Shown here: piece after piece, positions 39,551 through 48,654 of the stretch
How the letters are laid out: each line of letters starts with the position of its first letter
How positions within the stretch are numbered: the stretch's first letter is position 1
Assembly (NCBI RefSeq): GCF_016100455.1
Contig: NZ_JACFSK010000001.1
Span: 1,302,001 to 1,366,000, forward strand
Source of the DNA: Bartonella sp. M0283
GTDB lineage: Bacteria > Pseudomonadota > Alphaproteobacteria > Rhizobiales > Rhizobiaceae
DNA length: 64,000 nt
Direction of reading: 5' to 3'
Position numbers and translations under genes: made by a program
Notes under the pieces: model-generated
What the model saw: only the letters and a program-made list of their open reading frames with translations
What the model was told of the DNA's origin: nothing
Databases searched by the model: none

Positions 39551-40225
39551 CTAGTTCGCACATGGATTTTGCCAATAGCCGCCATTCGGCTTGTCCCAGA
39601 TGCATGCCTCATCAATTGTAAAATTTATTGGTATCGCTATGTTTTCATCTGTATTTTTCGGATTTTTGAGCTTGTAAAGAGTTATCCTGTCAAATGTCAG
39701 TTGGTCACCCTTAACAGCGATAACGCCGCTTTTCATAATCGGCAAAACATTCAGAAAGAAAGCAAAAGCCTGTTTGAATTTTTCAGGCATAATGGCGCCT
39801 GTATCCAGTTCGTCATACACCATCATTCCGGGCTTTTTGGCAGATATTTCGTTAATCAACCCAAATCGGGCAAGTCCTATGGGGATAGTTCCGCGAATTG
39901 TAATACTATCCTCCTCAACAACAAGCATAAGATAATTATTTGTCTGGTCTGAAAGCAAAATAATGTCGGATTGGACAGTTCCGACATTTTTCAAGGCTTT
40001 AACCTTGGCAAGCACCTTGTCACGTTCCCCACTATCGGGAGCATATCCATGCAAAGTGACATCAAACCCGTCAATGTCATAAGATAACCAGTTTGTTTCA
40101 CTGCTTAATTGCCCAAGCTCCTCCGACAGATGCTTTTCCTGCCCGCCGACGCCAAACCAAACTGCCATCACAACCAGAAACACAGCGATAGTTATGAATG
40201 GCCAGAAGAATTTACGAATTACCAT
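39551..40225 (-). CDS. Membrane-anchored protein with BON-like segment
   Basis: A 224-residue protein with one N-terminal transmembrane segment (FFWPFITIAVFLVVMAVWFG) and a periplasmic part. Residues about 45-90 (YDIDGFDVTLHGYAPDSGER then KVKALKNVGTVQSDIIL) resemble a BON domain, the kind seen next to OmpA-like peptidoglycan-binding proteins; no OmpA domain follows here. The end is Cys-containing (DEACIWDKPNGGYWQNPC). The start at 40225 has GGGAA seven bases upstream; an ATG two codons earlier is too close. It lies on the adhesin strand but 0.9 kb away, so it is probably separate. Function unknown. Confidence 0.6.
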   Translation of the reverse strand: MVIRKFFWPFITIAVFLVVMAVWFGVGGQEKHLSEELGQLSSETNWLSYDIDGFDVTLHGYAPDSGERDKVLAKVKALKNVGTVQSDIILLSDQTNNYLMLVVEEDSITIRGTIPIGLARFGLINEISAKKPGMMVYDELDTGAIMPEKFKQAFAFFLNVLPIMKSGVIAVKGDQLTFDRITLYKLKNPKNTDENIAIPINFTIDEACIWDKPNGGYWQNPCAN

Positions 40226-40713
40226 TACCATTTCCCGACAGAGGTCTCATCGTTAACAGTTTTAACCAAAGCTTTTTTCCCATACAATGGCTTTTTAACC
40301 TAATTTGAATTATTACGAATAAATTCTCGAAAAAACATTTCTTATATAATATTTATATATAAATATTATAAAAATATAAAATTATATTAATGTTTTAAAT
40401 ATAAATTATAATAATGTCTATTATATTATTTGATAAAAATTCATATATAATTATATTAAATAATTAACATTATTTTATGAACTAATGTATTTTGATATTA
40501 TTTCATTTTGTCATCGGAAAATTGCTTATGCACACTCTCCCACATTGAAAGCGTTCTCCACCAAATTTTTCTTGATTATTATAGTCATGTTTTATATAAG
40601 CGATGACATCAACGTTCGGGGCGTTGATATTTTGCTCAGCCAGCCAGCCTATAAGCCTAGCAAGCCAAGCGCTTTTTATTGACTAGATTGCACTCAAAAG
40701 CGAGGGATTAGGC
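40226..40713. other. AT-rich divergent intergenic region before the haem receptor
   Basis: About 490 bases between the BON-like gene and the haem receptor. Positions 40320-40480 are nearly pure A/T. Closer to the receptor lies the repetitive AGCCAGCCAGCC (about 40632-40645). The promoter for the receptor must lie here, but I could not identify an iron-responsive box with confidence. Confidence 0.45.
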
Positions 40714-42909
40714 ATGTTGCTGAAAATTGGGGCGAGACTGAAAACATGTGTTGCGTTGGGGGGACTCATATTCGCAATGCCGCTATCGGGTTTTGCCGAA
40801 AACGTTGATAATGATGACACCCAAAATACACCACTCCTTAATCCTGTCATCGTCAAATCATCATCAAAATCTTCGAAACTTAACAGCCCGACTGTTTTGA
40901 CAAGTCGTAAAACGGCTAAAGATATTATAGAAAAACAGGTGGATGATGTCCATGACATTGATCGTCTGGATCCATCCATCAGCTACAATTCGGATAGCGA
41001 TAGTTTCAATATTCGCGGACTTGATCAAAATCGGGTTTTAACGACAATTGACGGAATTCGTCTTCCTTGGCTTTATGATGGCTCTCGGCAAGTCAAAAGC
41101 GGCATTTCGATGTTCGATTTTTCTTCGCTTTCGACATTGGATATCATCCACGGGTCGGATTCCAGCCTTTATGGATCCGGCGCATTGGGCGGAGTTGTAG
41201 CACTCCGGACGCTTGACCCGGAGGATCTTCTGACACTTGAGAAAAATTGGGCAAGCCTGACCAAAGGCAGTTACGATTCAACCGACCGTAGCTGGCGAAT
41301 TAATGAAGCCTTCGCCATGCGGGCCAAACAGACATACGCCCTGTTTCAGGGAGGATACGCACGCGGCAAACAGCGCGAAAATAACGGTAACGGAGGCGGC
41401 TACGGTACAAACAGAGTAGAAAACAACCCTGCCAATTTTGATCAGGATAATTTGCTGTTCAAACTTTACCAACATATTGATGGAAGCCAGCGTTTGGGCT
41501 TCACCGCAGAACGTTTCAATCTTTCGAAAGATATCGATACATACAACCTTTCGACGACAACCTATCGTCCCGGTTCCGGTACAGAAGAAGACGAAAAACG
41601 TCGGGAACGCCTATCCATGTCGTATGACTATAATGGTGGTGGCGTTATCGATGAAGGCCACGCCATTTTATACTGGCAGCGACAGCGAAATGATGAAAAA
41701 TCGGAATCTGACCGCTTATCTATCCCGAAGGGGTATTATATGCGCGACAACCTCATTCGTGATACCGATTATGGACTTAATCTCGCGGGTTTAAAAAAGT
41801 TTGATGCGGGTTCGGCTACCCACACTCTTCGTTTGGCAACTGAAGCTTCGTCTTCAAAATTTCAACAATATGCTGCTGGTCACGATAACTGCCCCCCGCC
41901 CCCTTTCAAAGGGCCTTTTATGGCCTGTAAATTTATGCACATCAATCAATCGGATTCTCCCGATACCAACAGCGTCATATTTGGCTTATCTGTTGAAGAT
42001 GAGGTCGGTATGCTTGATAACCGTTTGAGACTGACACCGGGACTGAGATATGATTGGTATGACCATCGCCCGCAAGACACTTATACTTATGAGCACTCAG
42101 CCGGTTTTAACGGTTACCCATCAAGCAACAGCGATTCTCATCTTTCGCCGAAATTGCGCTTGGAATGGGATGCAGTCCAACAGGTGACATTATATGCACA
42201 ATGGGCTCAAGCCTTTCGTGCGCCCAGTGTTACAGAACTTTATCTGAACTACACCAATCCCGGCTTCTATTATACGCGCGGCAATCCTGATCTAAAACCG
42301 GAAACAAGCAATGGCTACGATATCGGAGCCCATCTCGGCGATGACAATCTCGGCGGCTCAATCAGCCTGTTTTCCAATTACTATCGTAATTTTATCGACC
42401 AGATCGATCTCGGTGCCGATCGTGATTTCATGCTGCAACGTTTAAATTATATCAATCGGGCCCATGTCCGGATTTCAGGTGTCGAAGCGAGAGGTCATAT
42501 CGTTTTTTCGAGCGGTTGGCATAGCAATCTTGCAATTGCATATGCCGAAGGCAAAGACACAGATAATGATGAACACCTGAATTCAATCCCTGCGTTAAAG
42601 GGCGTTATCGGAGTTGGCTATTCGCGTGAACAATGGGGTTCCGATCTTTCACTGACAGCCGCAGGAAAACGCAATAAAGTAGAAGAAAACTCCGATTTTG
42701 CAAAAACACCCGGATATACCCTTGTTGATCTTACCGGTTGGTGGGAACCCGTTGGTAAAAAAGGTCCGCGATTACAAGCCGGTATCTACAACTTGTTCGA
42801 CAAACGTTATTGGAATGCCGTTGATCTTCCATCAGCGCCATTGTCACCAAAAGATTCTTATAGTCAGCCGGGTCGAACATTCAAAATATCATTTACCCAG
42901 AAGTTCTAG
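40714..42909 (+). CDS. hutA: TonB-dependent haem/haemoglobin receptor
   Basis: Outer-membrane receptor importing haem with TonB energy. The 731-residue protein has a signal peptide (ending GFAEN near 31), a plug domain (FNIRGLDQNRVLTTIDGIRL, SDSSLYGSGALGGVVALRT) and a barrel ending in Phe (TFKISFTQKF). The haem-receptor boxes FRAPSVTELYL and GNPDLKPETS are present, but there is no histidine between them, where HmuR/HemR-type receptors keep an axial ligand. An extracellular loop holds two cysteines in HDNCPPPPFKGPFMACKF. It heads the hmu locus. The gene name follows Bartonella usage; the specific substrate is inferred. Confidence 0.9.
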   Translation: MLLKIGARLKTCVALGGLIFAMPLSGFAENVDNDDTQNTPLLNPVIVKSSSKSSKLNSPTVLTSRKTAKDIIEKQVDDVHDIDRLDPSISYNSDSDSFNIRGLDQNRVLTTIDGIRLPWLYDGSRQVKSGISMFDFSSLSTLDIIHGSDSSLYGSGALGGVVALRTLDPEDLLTLEKNWASLTKGSYDSTDRSWRINEAFAMRAKQTYALFQGGYARGKQRENNGNGGGYGTNRVENNPANFDQDNLLFKLYQHIDGSQRLGFTAERFNLSKDIDTYNLSTTTYRPGSGTEEDEKRRERLSMSYDYNGGGVIDEGHAILYWQRQRNDEKSESDRLSIPKGYYMRDNLIRDTDYGLNLAGLKKFDAGSATHTLRLATEASSSKFQQYAAGHDNCPPPPFKGPFMACKFMHINQSDSPDTNSVIFGLSVEDEVGMLDNRLRLTPGLRYDWYDHRPQDTYTYEHSAGFNGYPSSNSDSHLSPKLRLEWDAVQQVTLYAQWAQAFRAPSVTELYLNYTNPGFYYTRGNPDLKPETSNGYDIGAHLGDDNLGGSISLFSNYYRNFIDQIDLGADRDFMLQRLNYINRAHVRISGVEARGHIVFSSGWHSNLAIAYAEGKDTDNDEHLNSIPALKGVIGVGYSREQWGSDLSLTAAGKRNKVEENSDFAKTPGYTLVDLTGWWEPVGKKGPRLQAGIYNLFDKRYWNAVDLPSAPLSPKDSYSQPGRTFKISFTQKF

Positions 42910-43100
42910 CGGATTGAAAAGACATGAGGCAATGAATAGAAAAGATAAATCTCTTTTCAATATACCCGCCAAACGTTCGTTAAACGTCACGAACAGATCT
43001 CTGACGTTTGAAGAACAAAATGGGTAAAGAGAGCGAGAGTTAAAAATAAAACGAGGCATTTTGTAATTCTGAATTCACAAATATGTCGCAGTCGCCTAAA

Positions 43101-43125
43101 AAACATGATAAATGTTATCATGTTT
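43101..43125. promoter_or_regulatory. Perfect 11-base inverted repeat upstream of hemP
   Basis: The arm AAACATGATAA and its exact complement are separated by three bases. It ends 20 bases before the hemP start and is not followed by a T-run, so it is not a normal terminator. Position before the small haem-uptake gene suggests an operator, perhaps for an iron- or haem-responsive regulator, or an RNA hairpin affecting hemP translation. The half-site ATGATA recurs in a palindrome at 52583-52596. Confidence 0.5.
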
Positions 43126-43144
43126 AAAATTCTCGGGTAAAATT

Positions 43145-43315
43145 ATGATGGGAACAAACACCAAGGGGCAATCGGACGGGCGACTGAAAGCGACACCGTT
43201 AACGATTGATAGCAAAGCATTATTCGGCGCGAATAACGAAATACTTATTCTTCATGACGGGGCCACCTACAGGTTGAAAATTACCCGTTTTGGTAAACTT
43301 ATTCTGAATAAATAG
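43145..43315 (+). CDS. hemP: Hemin uptake protein HemP
   Basis: A 56-residue protein with the family core DSKALFGANNEILILHDG then ATYRLKITRFGKLILNK. HemP/HmuP proteins are found in haem-uptake loci and in some species activate receptor expression. An in-frame ATG at 43112 lies in the spacer of the inverted repeat and would add a poorly conserved leader, so 43145 is preferred, though its ribosome binding site is weak (GGGTAA). hmuS follows after 14 bases. Confidence 0.88.
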   Translation: MMGTNTKGQSDGRLKATPLTIDSKALFGANNEILILHDGATYRLKITRFGKLILNK

Positions 43316-43329
43316 AAGGGCGAACATTC

Positions 43330-44373
43330 ATGGCTATGGAGAGCGAAAGAATTCTTTCTTTACGTGAAAAACACAAGGATTTGCGTGATCGGGAATTTGC
43401 CAGATCAATCGGTATTTCAGAAGCCGAACTGGTCTCAGCACTCACGACGGTCGGTAAAGCCGAACAATTGAAAGTTGATGTTCCGCAATTGTTAAAAAAT
43501 GCCCATAAGCTCGGAGAAATCATGGCGCTCACCCGCAATGATTATGCGGTGAGCGAAAAAAAGGGGCATTTCCAGAATGTGTTTCCAGGTAACGACGTTT
43601 CAATGACACTCGGTCAAATAGACCTCCGTATTTTTCAGAAAAATTGGAAATTTGCGTTTGTCAGAGACATGCAGGTTCATGACCGCGCGGTAAAAAGCCT
43701 TCAATTTTTTGATGCATATGGTTCGGCAGTTTTCAAACTTTATCCGGAAATGGCAACGAATATTGACGAATGGAACAAGCTCATTGATCTTTTTAAAGTC
43801 GACGTCCGACAAGCACCTATCGAGGTTTTAGTCCCTAATCCTTCGAGCGATCATCCTCCTCATAATGCCGATATAGAAGAGTTCCGCAATCGTTGGCGGC
43901 AGATGACAGACGTGCACCAACTCCATGATATATTGAAGGAATTACAAATCGGTCGACATGAGGCCGTGAAAATTGTCGGTAGTGAATTTGCCAATGAAGT
44001 GCGATCGGATTCGGTAGAGCTTTTACTTCATGGTGCGGTAGAGAATAGCGTGCCTATTATGTGTTTTGTCGGCAATAATGGCTGTATCCAGATATTCACC
44101 GGCATAGTCGAGAAATTGAAAAAACTCGACAACTGGTTCAATATTCTTGATGACAAATTCCATCTTCATCTCCTCACATCCGGTATTTCACGTATCTGGC
44201 ACGTCAGAAAGCCAACCAGCGACGGCTATGTGAGTTCTCTTGAAGTGTTTGATAATAATGGTGAAATGATCATCCAATTTTTTGGAAAACGAAGTGCAGG
44301 CGAACAAGAACGGGAAGACTGGCGCGCTTTGCTTGCGAGCTTGCCGCCTGCTCCGGAAACAGCTGTCGCATAA
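43330..44373 (+). CDS. hmuS: Hemin-degrading/haem-trafficking protein HmuS
   Basis: Cytoplasmic haem-binding protein of the HemS/ChuS family that receives haem from the ABC importer and may degrade it. The 347-residue length and two tandem similar halves fit (NWKFAFVRDMQVHDRAVKSL in the first, PIMCFVGNNGCIQIFTG and KFHLHLLTSGISRIWHVRKP in the second). The second-half histidines are candidates for the axial ligand. It lies between hemP and hmuT, 14 and 21 bases apart. Confidence 0.94.
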   Translation: MAMESERILSLREKHKDLRDREFARSIGISEAELVSALTTVGKAEQLKVDVPQLLKNAHKLGEIMALTRNDYAVSEKKGHFQNVFPGNDVSMTLGQIDLRIFQKNWKFAFVRDMQVHDRAVKSLQFFDAYGSAVFKLYPEMATNIDEWNKLIDLFKVDVRQAPIEVLVPNPSSDHPPHNADIEEFRNRWRQMTDVHQLHDILKELQIGRHEAVKIVGSEFANEVRSDSVELLLHGAVENSVPIMCFVGNNGCIQIFTGIVEKLKKLDNWFNILDDKFHLHLLTSGISRIWHVRKPTSDGYVSSLEVFDNNGEMIIQFFGKRSAGEQEREDWRALLASLPPAPETAVA

Positions 44374-44394
44374 TAAAACGGCATTGACAGACCA

Positions 44395-45324
44395 ATGAAT
44401 TACTTCTTTCCTCATTTGAATTTTTGTTTTCTCTGTTTACCGCGATCTTCCGGAATACGCCGGCTCGGCGTGGTGATGTGTATATTTCTTGCTGTCACGA
44501 CAACACCGCAATCTGCGAGCGCAAAAAAAGCCGATGTTTTTCCCTCAGGTGCCAGAATTATTTCTGTTGGCGGTGCCGTAACAGAAATTGTCTACGCTTT
44601 GGGGGCTGGAGACCAGCTCATCGCGCGCGATACAACAAGCAGTTATCCGGATGAAGTGCAAAAATTGCCGGATGTCGGATATATGCGTAATTTATCACCG
44701 GAGGGCATTTTATCCCTCGCACCGGACGCCATTTTACTTGATCAAGGCAGTGGGCCGGCTTCCACTGTCGAAATTCTGGAAAATGCTTCAATCCCCATGC
44801 TGGAAGTACCTGAACATTTCACGCGTGAAGGTGTCAGAGAAAAGATTGAAAAAATCGGTCAGGCATTACATAGGCAAGACAAAGCTGAAGCTTTAATAAA
44901 AGAAGTCGAGCGGGAATTTGCGAAAAACGATCAACTTATCAAAGATCACAGTGACGCAAAGCGCATTTTGTTTGTTCTTACCGCACAAAATGGCCGATTG
45001 ATGGCTGCCGGAAAGGATACGGCTGCCGATGGTATAATCAAATTATCCGGCGCCCGGAATGCCATTGACGGCTATAATGGTTACAAGTTGCTAACAGATG
45101 AAGCGATCATTAATTCCTCCCCTGATCTGATCTTGATGATGGGGCATTCGGGCATTAGTGCAACTGTTGAAGATCTCTATAAAATACCTGCAGTAGAAAC
45201 GACGCCCGCCTTTAAACACAAAGCGATAAAACAGATGGATGGCCTCTATCTCCTTGGGTTCGGCCCCCGTACACCATTGGCGGTTCGTGAAGTTATAGAT
45301 GCGCTATATCAAAACGGACAATGA
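44395..45324 (+). CDS. hmuT: Haem ABC transporter, periplasmic binding protein
   Basis: A 309-residue class III substrate-binding protein carrying haem to HmuUV. The signal peptide is preceded by a long basic N-terminal part (hydrophobic core VVMCIFLAVTTTPQSASA), so the true start may be the ATG at 44476. The mature part begins ARIISVGGAVTEIVYALGAG, followed by RDTTSSYPDEVQKLPDVGYM with Tyr candidates for haem binding and LAPDAILLDQGSGPAS. It is third in the hmuSTUV order. Confidence 0.93.
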   Translation: MNYFFPHLNFCFLCLPRSSGIRRLGVVMCIFLAVTTTPQSASAKKADVFPSGARIISVGGAVTEIVYALGAGDQLIARDTTSSYPDEVQKLPDVGYMRNLSPEGILSLAPDAILLDQGSGPASTVEILENASIPMLEVPEHFTREGVREKIEKIGQALHRQDKAEALIKEVEREFAKNDQLIKDHSDAKRILFVLTAQNGRLMAAGKDTAADGIIKLSGARNAIDGYNGYKLLTDEAIINSSPDLILMMGHSGISATVEDLYKIPAVETTPAFKHKAIKQMDGLYLLGFGPRTPLAVREVIDALYQNGQ

Positions 45325-45402
45325 CCCCGCCTCTACCCAACAATTTCTATTTAAAAATCTATGACGTGGATGAAACTTCGAAACAATAGAACAACTTTTT
45401 TC

Positions 45403-45439
45403 GGCTTTCGGGTAATTGTTTTATCCGTTCCCCGAAGCC
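45403..45439 (+). promoter_or_regulatory. Stem-loop between hmuT and hmuU
   Basis: GGCTTTCGGG and CCCGAAGCC can pair with one bulged T, with a loop of about 18 bases, in the 130-base hmuT-hmuU gap just before the hmuU ribosome binding site. Such hairpins often reduce expression of the membrane components relative to the binding protein. No T-run follows, so it need not terminate. Confidence 0.4.
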
Positions 45440-45454
45440 TTGAAAGAAACAGCA

Positions 45455-46534
45455 ATGATATCTGCATTTTTTAAAATCCGCCCGGTTGAAGGAGACCGCA
45501 GCCATAGAGGAAAAATGGCGATTATCTTGCTTATAATTGTCCTGCTTATAACGATATATTGCGGACTTGTAATCGGTGCCTATGATGTTTCAGTTGCGAA
45601 TTTTTTGACCTCGATCCGGCGATCAGGCTTGAATGAAATTATCAAGACGCGCGACTATCTTGTCCTTGTCAATATCAGACCACCGCGTGTTATTCTAGGC
45701 ATGTTGATAGGTTCGGCACTGGCGGTTTCCGGTACTTTAATGCAGGGATTGTTTCGCAATCCGCTCGCCGACCCTGGTATTATGGGAGTTTCCTCAGGTG
45801 CTGCTTTGGGAGCGGTGTTGATGATCGTGGTTTCGTCTTCGCTCCCTATACCGGTCATCAAATTTCTTGGAAGTTTTAATGTGGTAGCCGGAGCGTTTGT
45901 CGGCGGGCTTTCGTCTACTATCATACTCTATTTCATAGCAACCCGTAACAAACAAACATCAATTGCGACAATGCTTCTTGCCGGAATAGCACTTGAGGCA
46001 TTCTGCGGCGCATTATTGGGTATTCTCATCTTTATGGCGAATGATAACCAGCTCCGTGATATTACATTCTGGAATCTCGGTTCCCTTGCCGGTGCAACAT
46101 GGTCACGCGTAGCAATTGCATCGCCTTTTATCATTATCGGGTTAATTCTGGCTCCTTTCCTTGCTCGTGCAATGAATGCGCTGGCACTTAATGAAGCGGT
46201 TGCCGGACATTTAGGTTTTCCGGTGCAACGCATAAAACACATAACAATTTTTGCTGTTGCATTCATGTGCGGGGGTGCCGTTGCCGTGAGCGGGAGTATC
46301 GGATTTATCGGCATCATTGTGCCCCATATATTGCGCCTGACAATTGGCCCTGACCATCGTTACCTTATTCCATGTTCGGCACTTTTGGGGGCTTCATTGC
46401 TTATTGCTACCGACACAGTTTCACGAATAATCGTAGCACCGGCCGAACTACCGATCGGTATCATCACCTCGTTAATCGGAGGACCATTTTTCTTGTGGAT
46501 TCTGTTAAAAAGACGGGGAGCTCTGGAGCAATGA
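45455..46534 (+). CDS. hmuU: Haem ABC transporter permease
   Basis: A 359-residue FecCD-type inner-membrane permease with about ten hydrophobic segments. The family signatures NIRPPRVILGMLIGSALAVS, LMQGLFRNPLADPGIMGVSS and GSIGFIGIIVPHILRLTIGP are intact; the last is the EAA-like loop that meets the ATPase. The start at 45455 follows GAAAGAAA; a longer ORF from 45416 overlaps the stem-loop. Its stop overlaps the hmuV start (ATGA). Confidence 0.95.
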   Translation: MISAFFKIRPVEGDRSHRGKMAIILLIIVLLITIYCGLVIGAYDVSVANFLTSIRRSGLNEIIKTRDYLVLVNIRPPRVILGMLIGSALAVSGTLMQGLFRNPLADPGIMGVSSGAALGAVLMIVVSSSLPIPVIKFLGSFNVVAGAFVGGLSSTIILYFIATRNKQTSIATMLLAGIALEAFCGALLGILIFMANDNQLRDITFWNLGSLAGATWSRVAIASPFIIIGLILAPFLARAMNALALNEAVAGHLGFPVQRIKHITIFAVAFMCGGAVAVSGSIGFIGIIVPHILRLTIGPDHRYLIPCSALLGASLLIATDTVSRIIVAPAELPIGIITSLIGGPFFLWILLKRRGALEQ

Positions 46535-47316
46535 TCGAGGTTGAAAATCTTTCACTCACTCTGGGTAAAGTCGAAATACTTCATTCTTTGACATTGCAGG
46601 CGGAAGTCGGACAAATAACCTCGATTATCGGAACCAACGGGTCAGGAAAAACCACGCTTGTCAAAGCGTTGAGCGGGGAACTCCGATATAGTGGCAAAAT
46701 AAAATTCAATGGCGCCGATATCGCTTTGAAAAGACCTGACGAAATGGCTTTGATACGAGCCGTTCTTCCACAATCCACGGGGTTAAGCTTTCCATTTCTC
46801 GTTCGGGAAGTTGTCGAGCTCGGCCTTTCCGCCAGTTTATATTCAAGCGAAATGAAAAAAAATTTGCCGGAAATGGCTTTGGAAAAAGTAGACCTAAGCG
46901 GCTATGAAGGGCGTTTTTATCAGGAACTATCAGGCGGCGAACAAGCACGCGTTCAGCTCGCGCGCGTTCTTTGTCAAATTTGGGAACCGGTCTTTGACGG
47001 TAACCCCTGTTGGTTACTGCTTGATGAACCGGTTGCCAGTCTGGATATCCGCCACCAACTCATTGTGATGGATATTGCACGCGACTTTGCAAAAGCTGGT
47101 GGCGGCGTTCTCACTATACTGCACGATCTCAATCTCGCTGCACACTATAGTGACAAAATAATCGTTCTCGACCACGGTCACATCGTCAAAGAGGGAGCCC
47201 CTCGCGAAGTCCTGACGACGGAATTATTGCACAATGTATATCATTGCAAATTAACCGTCGGAAAAATTCCGGCAGAAGGAATCCCTTTTGTTCTCCCTCA
47301 ATCCTCTTTTCTTTGA
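46531..47316 (+). CDS. hmuV: Haem ABC transporter ATP-binding protein
   Basis: A 261-residue ABC ATPase powering HmuU. Walker A is IIGTNGSGKTTLVKALSGE, the signature is QELSGGEQARVQLARVLC, Walker B WLLLDEPVASLDI and the switch His is in LTILHDLNLAAHYSD. The start ATG at 46531 overlaps the hmuU stop codon by four bases; the ORF upstream of it is a shadow of hmuU. It ends the operon, converging on the AhpD-type gene. tonB/exbBD are not in the window. Confidence 0.95.
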   Translation: MIEVENLSLTLGKVEILHSLTLQAEVGQITSIIGTNGSGKTTLVKALSGELRYSGKIKFNGADIALKRPDEMALIRAVLPQSTGLSFPFLVREVVELGLSASLYSSEMKKNLPEMALEKVDLSGYEGRFYQELSGGEQARVQLARVLCQIWEPVFDGNPCWLLLDEPVASLDIRHQLIVMDIARDFAKAGGGVLTILHDLNLAAHYSDKIIVLDHGHIVKEGAPREVLTTELLHNVYHCKLTVGKIPAEGIPFVLPQSSFL

Positions 47317-47363
47317 TGAGAAAAGTTAATTTCATGGAAGAATTACCAAGACCAATTTCCGAT

Positions 47364-47966
47364 CTAGCTGATTTTCGGCTCTCCGAGAGACAACATCAAG
47401 CGATTAGCCCAATTAAAAAAGCTGACGGCATGAATCACATCAAAAATTTCGTCATCATCAAGACCTGCAGCGCGGAGAGCTTCGATTTCTGTTTTTCCGA
47501 AGACCGGCGGTGTTTGGCTGAGCGTGGTTGCAGCCTTAACAATAGCGTTCCACCGCTCTCCCAAATCGGCAGATATGCCCTTATCAAGAAGCTCGTCGAC
47601 ATCAGCCGGTTTTTTAGAATAAACAGCCGCATGTCGGGCATGAACAGAAGCACAATAAATACAGCCGTTAAAACGCGATGTTGCTGCGGCTGCAAGTTCT
47701 CGTTCGGCACGCGGCAAACCATCAACTGTGTTATAAAAAATATCCTTGTCTGTTCTTGTTCGCGCTTCCAATATGTCGGGATCGCGTGCCAGTAACCGGA
47801 AATAATCCGATTTTGCACGGGCCGCCTCGACCAAAGACTCGCGTTGACGTTCGCTCAAACTTTCTTCAGCAACCGGTTCAATCCACGGAACCCAATCCAG
47901 ATTGTCGCGCGTAAAGACGTTGGGTCTTTTGATTTCTTTAGTCGAATTACTAGGCTTTGTGTTCAT
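47364..47966 (-). CDS. Alkylhydroperoxidase-domain protein (Avi_7169-type)
   Basis: A 200-residue AhpD-like protein with the redox motif CIYCASVHARHAAVYSKKP (CxxC plus His), predicted to reduce peroxides or carry a related thiol reaction. Length and the N-terminal segment RDNLDWVPWIEPVAEESLSE fit the peroxidase family named after Avi_7169, which occurs with a CMD protein and a luciferase-like monooxygenase, as here. It is the last gene of a three-gene minus-strand group. The substrate is unknown. Confidence 0.82.
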   Translation of the reverse strand: MNTKPSNSTKEIKRPNVFTRDNLDWVPWIEPVAEESLSERQRESLVEAARAKSDYFRLLARDPDILEARTRTDKDIFYNTVDGLPRAERELAAAATSRFNGCIYCASVHARHAAVYSKKPADVDELLDKGISADLGERWNAIVKAATTLSQTPPVFGKTEIEALRAAGLDDDEIFDVIHAVSFFNWANRLMLSLGEPKIS

Positions 47967-48027
47967 TCTCGTTAAATTTCAATGTGAGAGGCGAGGTTAT
48001 TAAGACGTTTTTCAACAAAAATTGCCG

Positions 48028-48636
48028 TTAAATTTCATCTTTACTGGCAGACAGAGCTTTTAGCCCCAGAGCAAGTCTTAACTGGAAGCTTAAAAAAGCA
48101 ACCAATTGCGAAAGAGTAACGATTTCATCATTGCTCCAACCAGCCTGTTTCAACGCCTCAAGATGGGTTGGCTCACTATCCCGCGGGTGAAAAACCAAAA
48201 GATGACTGTGGTTCAATGCGGCTGCCAATTTTTCTCCCAAAGAATTCTTTACCTCTGCATCCGCACTCCAGCTTTTTCCGGCCGTATTCTCTTTTGTGAG
48301 AGGACCATCGGGATATTTGCCAAATGGCCCCGTGCTTTTTGCAGCGTTCGCCGCCTCTTCTATAATTTTAGCCCAATCGGGTTGTAATTCTTTCAATTCA
48401 TTTTCATAAAAATTGATTGCATTATCAAAACCATGTAGTCGGGAAACAAAAGTTGCAATCGCAAGGCGATCTTTCAAAGAAAAGCCGCTATCCTTGACGT
48501 TTGAAAACAGCGCTTCATAACTCTTTTGCGCTTGATCTTTGGTAATTGGCCGACGCTTACGTAACTCTAACGGCGAGCCAACAAGCTCATCAATTATATC
48601 ATACTGGGACATTTGTTGCTTCCTTATAGCGGACAC
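48028..48636 (-). CDS. CMD-domain protein (Avi_7170-type)
   Basis: A 202-residue carboxymuconolactone-decarboxylase-like protein without the CxxC pair. It contains DELVGSPLELRKRRPITKDQ at the start, FHPRDSEPTHLEALKQAGW, and QLVAFLSFQLRLALGLKAL, matching the Avi_7170 family that accompanies the AhpD-like gene next door. It lies 61 bases upstream of that gene and 18 bases after the monooxygenase, so the three form an operon. Function unknown. Confidence 0.8.
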   Translation of the reverse strand: MSAIRKQQMSQYDIIDELVGSPLELRKRRPITKDQAQKSYEALFSNVKDSGFSLKDRLAIATFVSRLHGFDNAINFYENELKELQPDWAKIIEEAANAAKSTGPFGKYPDGPLTKENTAGKSWSADAEVKNSLGEKLAAALNHSHLLVFHPRDSEPTHLEALKQAGWSNDEIVTLSQLVAFLSFQLRLALGLKALSASKDEI

Positions 48637-48654
48637 TCGGTAGCATATTTCATT

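Noticed and set aside
42935..43027. 31-codon ORF between the haem receptor and hemP
   Set aside because: It has a weak GAGG ahead of the ATG but no similarity to HemP or any other family; the true hemP lies at 43145-43315.
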